From Bacillota bacterium (lineage in GTDB: Bacteria; Bacillota_H; UBA994; UBA5500), in contig JAAYGE010000165.1 of NCBI GenBank assembly GCA_012727835.1, positions 1 through 24,331 of the forward strand: DNA of 24,331 nucleotides, in the 5' to 3' direction. Position 1 is the first letter of the stretch. Each line of letters begins with the position of its first letter. This document shows, piece by piece, positions 22,196-24,331 of this stretch. The position numbers and the translations under genes are program-made. Under the pieces are notes generated by a model. The model made no database searches. It had not been told where the DNA came from and saw nothing but the letters and a program-made list of their open reading frames with translations.

Positions 22196-22963
22196 GTGCA
22201 TGCAGTCGTATTAGCGGGTGGAACTAAAGAAGATGAATGGGCTAGGCGGCATGGTGTAAACAACAAAGCCTTTTTGCCCATCAACGATTTGCCGATGATC
22301 GCCTATGTGGTTGCCGCGCTACAAGAATGTCCGCGCATCGACCAAATCATCGTGGTAGGTCCGGTGGATGCATTAAGCAGCCTCTTGCCAGCCGATGGCC
22401 GAATCCGTTTTTTGCCGGAGCAGGGTGATATTGTAGATAATGTGTTGGCTGCAGTGGAGGAATTGCCCCGGAATCACAAGGTGTTGGTCTGTACCTCGGA
22501 TATTCCCATGCTCACCCCAGAGGCACTAAGTTCCCTCATTGATGCCGTCGATGAGCGGGATGCGGATTTCTATTATCCGATAATCAATCGCATTGACTGC
22601 GAAAAGAGATATCCGGGGGTGAAGCGGACCTATGTGAAGCTTAAGAATGGTTCCTTCACCGGTGGTAATGTTATTATTGTCAACCCGGAGCAGGCCCTAC
22701 CCCTAGCCCAAGTTTTTAGGAGGCTGGTGGCGGAGCGGAAGAACCCGGTAAGAATGCTCTTGACCTTCGGTCTCCCTGGTATAATTTTTATTATTCGGTT
22801 AGCCCTAGGGCTACTCAGCGTGCGGGAGCTGGAGCAACGGTTGTCCCGCATTTTAGACATCAGGGGTGTGGCCATCTACTGCACCTACCCGGAAATCGGT
22901 ACCGATGTGGATAAGGATAGTGACTTGGAGTTGGCCCGCCGAGTTTTGGCGGCCGGCAGTTAG
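22196..22963 (+). CDS. MobA-like nucleotidyltransferase (NTP transferase domain), unknown substrate
   Basis: This is a Rossmann-like NTP transferase of about 255 residues. It starts MHAVVLAGGTKEDEW (nucleotide loop LAGG). It has NKAFLPINDLPMIAYVVAAL, the sugar/cofactor-binding consensus, and the metal-site motif VCTSDIPMLTPEAL. A long hydrophobic stretch around residues 186-208 (LLTFGLPGIIFIIRLALGL) is unusual for MobA or GlmU and may be a buried or membrane-attached helix. It ends YCTYPEIGTDVDKDSDLELA. Two GTG starts are in frame: 22196 has AGGGGGTG at 7 bases, 22190 is too close. The substrate cannot be read from the sequence. It is near spoVG, where Bacillus has glmU, but lacks the GlmU acetyltransferase domain. 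Confidence 0.8.
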   Translation: MHAVVLAGGTKEDEWARRHGVNNKAFLPINDLPMIAYVVAALQECPRIDQIIVVGPVDALSSLLPADGRIRFLPEQGDIVDNVLAAVEELPRNHKVLVCTSDIPMLTPEALSSLIDAVDERDADFYYPIINRIDCEKRYPGVKRTYVKLKNGSFTGGNVIIVNPEQALPLAQVFRRLVAERKNPVRMLLTFGLPGIIFIIRLALGLLSVRELEQRLSRILDIRGVAIYCTYPEIGTDVDKDSDLELARRVLAAGS

Positions 22964-22972
22964 AACCAGAAG

Positions 22973-23002
22973 CGGGGCTGTCGCCAATGCGATCAGCCCC
23001 GT
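22973..23002 (+). terminator. Probable terminator after the nucleotidyltransferase
   Basis: CGGGGCTG-TCGC-CAAT-GCGA-T-CAGCCCCG forms a strong stem (22973-23001), followed by the weak T-rich TTGTGTCTGT. It begins 9 bases after the stop codon. Confidence 0.6.
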
Positions 23003-23065
23003 TGTGTCTGTGGGGGTGCCTGTGTAAAGGTGGGGAGCCGATGGGTTAGCTGCAACAGAGTTACA

Positions 23066-23383
23066 AAGGGCCGTTGGTCATACGCACGGCGCGTTGGGCC
23101 CACTAGTCAAAAGAGCGAGGGAGCCAAGGAATAGCAGCGACAACAGGCCGAGCTACCTAAGGGGGCTACTTAAGTAATAGTCTATTTAAAGGCCATTTGC
23201 CGATTTTACGAAACCAACCAGTGCGAGTGCCGTCGCTGCCCTTGGCGAGCCGAGCTCATCCCGACAGAGTGCTGGGCACAGGCGCCCTAGTATGACCACG
23301 GCCTTACTCGCATTACGAAGGAGCCGAGGAGTCTGCGTGAGCACCGTTGGTGTCAGCCAGTGCTCTAGCAGAGCCCCTCGGCT
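23066..23383. repeat. Composite palindromic repeat, right copy (fold-back element plus hairpin)
   Basis: The gap 22964-23452 contains a second copy of the repeat seen near 4000-4230. Here the outer arms GGCCGTTGGTCATAC (23069-23083) and GTATGACCACGGCC (23290-23303) are about 205 bases apart. Inner arms also pair: GCCAAGG-AATA-GCAGCGAC (23123-23141) with GTCGCTGC-CCTTGGC (23232-23246), and GGCGC / GGCGCC regions align between them. The whole 240 bases is therefore one interrupted fold-back with a central loop of about 90 bases. The right arm (GGGCACAGGCGCCCTAGTATGACC) is the reverse complement of the left-copy module-2 start. After a similar linker comes the 60-base hairpin (23322-23383), with six base differences or fewer from the copy at 4170-4231. 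Confidence 0.78.
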
Positions 23384-23392
23384 TAAAAACGT

Positions 23393-23440
23393 GAAACAAA
23401 AGCTGCGGGAGAGGGCTGTTACCCAGCCCATCCCGCAGCC
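23393..23440 (-). terminator. Intrinsic terminator after the stress-protein gene
   Basis: GCTGCGGGA (23402-23410) pairs with TCCCGCAGC (23431-23439), and GGGCTG with CAGCCC inside. On the minus strand it is followed by TTTTGTTTC. It starts 13 bases after the stop and may also act on the plus strand (CCTTTT). Confidence 0.85.
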
Positions 23441-23452
23441 TTTTAGTTATGC

Positions 23453-23980
23453 CTATTTGGCGTCATGCACTTCCACATCTTTAGCGCCGTTGCTTCTAAA
23501 GATGGAGGCAGCTTCTTCAGCCTTATTTTTGCTCACTTTGACAATAGCTAACAGATCGCCTTCCTTGACGCGCCTTTCATAATGTTTACCCCGCTCTTCT
23601 GGGATACCCCAATCCAAGAGCCCGCCGGCAATGCCCCCGGTGGCAGCTCCCGTTATGGCGGCGGCAATAGGTCCGGCTGCAATCAGTGGGCCTACGCCGG
23701 GAACGGCTAAGGCGCCCGCACCTAAAGCTAAGCCGGCCAGCCCGCCCCAAGTGGCGCCGGAGGTTACCCCATCGGTGATATTACCAGTGCCCAAATCCAG
23801 GTCCGCAGATTCAATGGAGTTGGTCATGCCGGGAGAGCCGACGCCTCTATTGCCGTGGGAGCGGTTATCCTTTTGCACCAGATTGATTTCGTTTTCCGTA
23901 TAGCCCCGCTTGCGGAGATTGGCGATGGCTTCGCGAGCAGCTGCTTCTGACGTGAATAAACCGATTACCGTTTTCTGCAC
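23453..23980 (-). CDS. General-stress-protein-like protein with glycine-rich hydrophobic domain
   Basis: This 175-residue protein resembles YflT/GSP17M-type general stress proteins; its exact function is unknown. The N-terminal domain (about 1-40) has VIGLFTSEAAAREAIANLRK and GYTENEINLVQKD, a ferredoxin-like fold seen in this family. Residues about 65-122 are rich in Gly and Ala (GGLAGLALGAGALAVPGVGP, GAATGGIAGGLLDWGIPE), a glycine-zipper-like segment that may associate with membranes. The C-terminal part (130-175) repeats the first fold (GDLLAIVKVSKNKAEEAASIFRS, GAKDVEVHDAK). GTG 23980 has GGGAGG at 7 bases. It is transcribed away from spoVG and has its own terminator. Confidence 0.78.
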   Translation of the reverse strand: MQKTVIGLFTSEAAAREAIANLRKRGYTENEINLVQKDNRSHGNRGVGSPGMTNSIESADLDLGTGNITDGVTSGATWGGLAGLALGAGALAVPGVGPLIAAGPIAAAITGAATGGIAGGLLDWGIPEERGKHYERRVKEGDLLAIVKVSKNKAEEAASIFRSNGAKDVEVHDAK

Positions 23981-24083
23981 TTTCTTTCCTCCCTTTTGGC
24001 CATACTTTTTTAAGGCAGCAAGTTTAGTATTTCGCTAATAGAGCTAAATAATACAAGAATTTCTTGCAAATTAAGAGAGTTGG

Positions 24084-24113
24084 GAAGGGAAAGCTGACTG
24101 TGACAGCGAATGA
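24084..24113 (+). promoter_or_regulatory. Possible sigma-H promoter of spoVG
   Basis: GAAGGGAAA (24084-24092) and AGCGAATGA (24105-24113) are 12 bases apart and resemble the sigma-H boxes RnAGGAwWW and RnnGAATww. spoVG is a sigma-H gene repressed by AbrB in B. subtilis. Upstream is AT-rich DNA with the palindrome CAAGAA-T-TTCTTG (24054-24066). The match is imperfect (AGGG for AGGA). Confidence 0.4.
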
Positions 24114-24153
24114 TAATAAGGGAACAGCCAAGAAATGCAAAGGAGTGAAATGT

Positions 24154-24331
24154 GTGCAAATAACTGATGTGCGTATTCGAAAAATTAACACCGAGGGGCG
24201 CATGAAGGCGATAGTGTCCATCACGCTTGACGATGAGTTCGTTATACATGATGTTCGTATCGTCGATGGAAACAACGGTCTGTTCGTGGCGATGCCCAGT
24301 CGTAAAACACCAGACGGCGAGTTCCGAGATA
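24154..24331 (+). CDS. spoVG: SpoVG family protein, N-terminal part (3' end outside window)
   Basis: SpoVG is a small RNA/DNA-binding regulator needed for spore cortex formation and asymmetric-division control in Bacillota. Fifty-nine codons are visible: [20 protein letters not shown], then [39 protein letters not shown]. The last of these is the family signature. GTG 24154 is the start, with AGGAG (24141-24145) 8 bases upstream; the ATG at 24150 is out of frame and soon stops. The gene runs off the window. A possible sigma-H promoter and AT-rich DNA precede it, and abrB is 12 kb away on the same segment. Confidence 0.95.
   Translation, partial: MQITDVRIRKINTEGRMKAIVSITLDDEFVIHDVRIVDGNNGLFVAMPSRKTPDGEFRD

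Noticed and set aside
23186..23431. Minus-strand open frame of 81 codons through the right repeat
   Set aside because: It runs through the fold-back, the hairpin and the terminator of the stress-protein gene, with no ribosome binding site.

Overview
The window looks like an origin-proximal segment of a spore-forming Bacillota chromosome of the Clostridia/Peptococcaceae type. Supporting signs are strong AGGAGG ribosome binding sites, frequent GTG/TTG starts, a T-box, a tandem glycine riboswitch, an AbrB with a C-terminal Cys4 knuckle, and veg and spoVG. The abrB, metG, tatD, rsmA, veg, ispE, spoVG order parallels the Bacillus subtilis abrB-metS-tatD-ksgA-veg-ispE-spoVG region. I cannot name a species.

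Region 1 (1-3950, + strand) is the translation/transcription cluster: the 3' end of tuf and its terminator, rpmG-secE-nusG-rplK-rplA, then rplJ-rplL. rplJ-rplL has its own sigma-A promoter and an L10 leader with an attenuator. A probable L1-binding hairpin sits at the rplA start. A terminator closes the cluster after rplL, and rpoB does not follow.

Region 2 (3987-4234) is the left copy of a composite palindromic repeat. Region 3 (4294-11390, - strand) is a complete glycine-cleavage operon, gcvT-gcvH-gcvPA-gcvPB-lpdA-lplA. It is read from one promoter through a tandem glycine riboswitch and terminator. Enzyme subunits, lipoamide dehydrogenase and the ligase that lipoylates GcvH are made together. 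gcvPB carries an in-frame TAA at codon 303 although both halves of the protein look well conserved.

Region 4 (11517-22963) starts with abrB (-). It continues on the + strand with a Met-type T-box leader and metG-tatD-rsmA-ykuK-like, then veg behind two promoters, then cphB-cphA (cyanophycin breakdown and synthesis), ispE, a GntR/FCD regulator and a MobA-like nucleotidyltransferase.

Region 5 (22964-24331) holds a terminator, the right copy of the composite repeat (here a roughly 240-bp fold-back plus the same 60-bp hairpin), a glycine-rich stress protein (-), and the divergent 5' end of spoVG behind a possible sigma-H promoter.

The strongest items for a second look are the nonsense codon in gcvPB and the undescribed (to me) composite fold-back repeat that borders the roughly 19-kb lplA-to-nucleotidyltransferase block.
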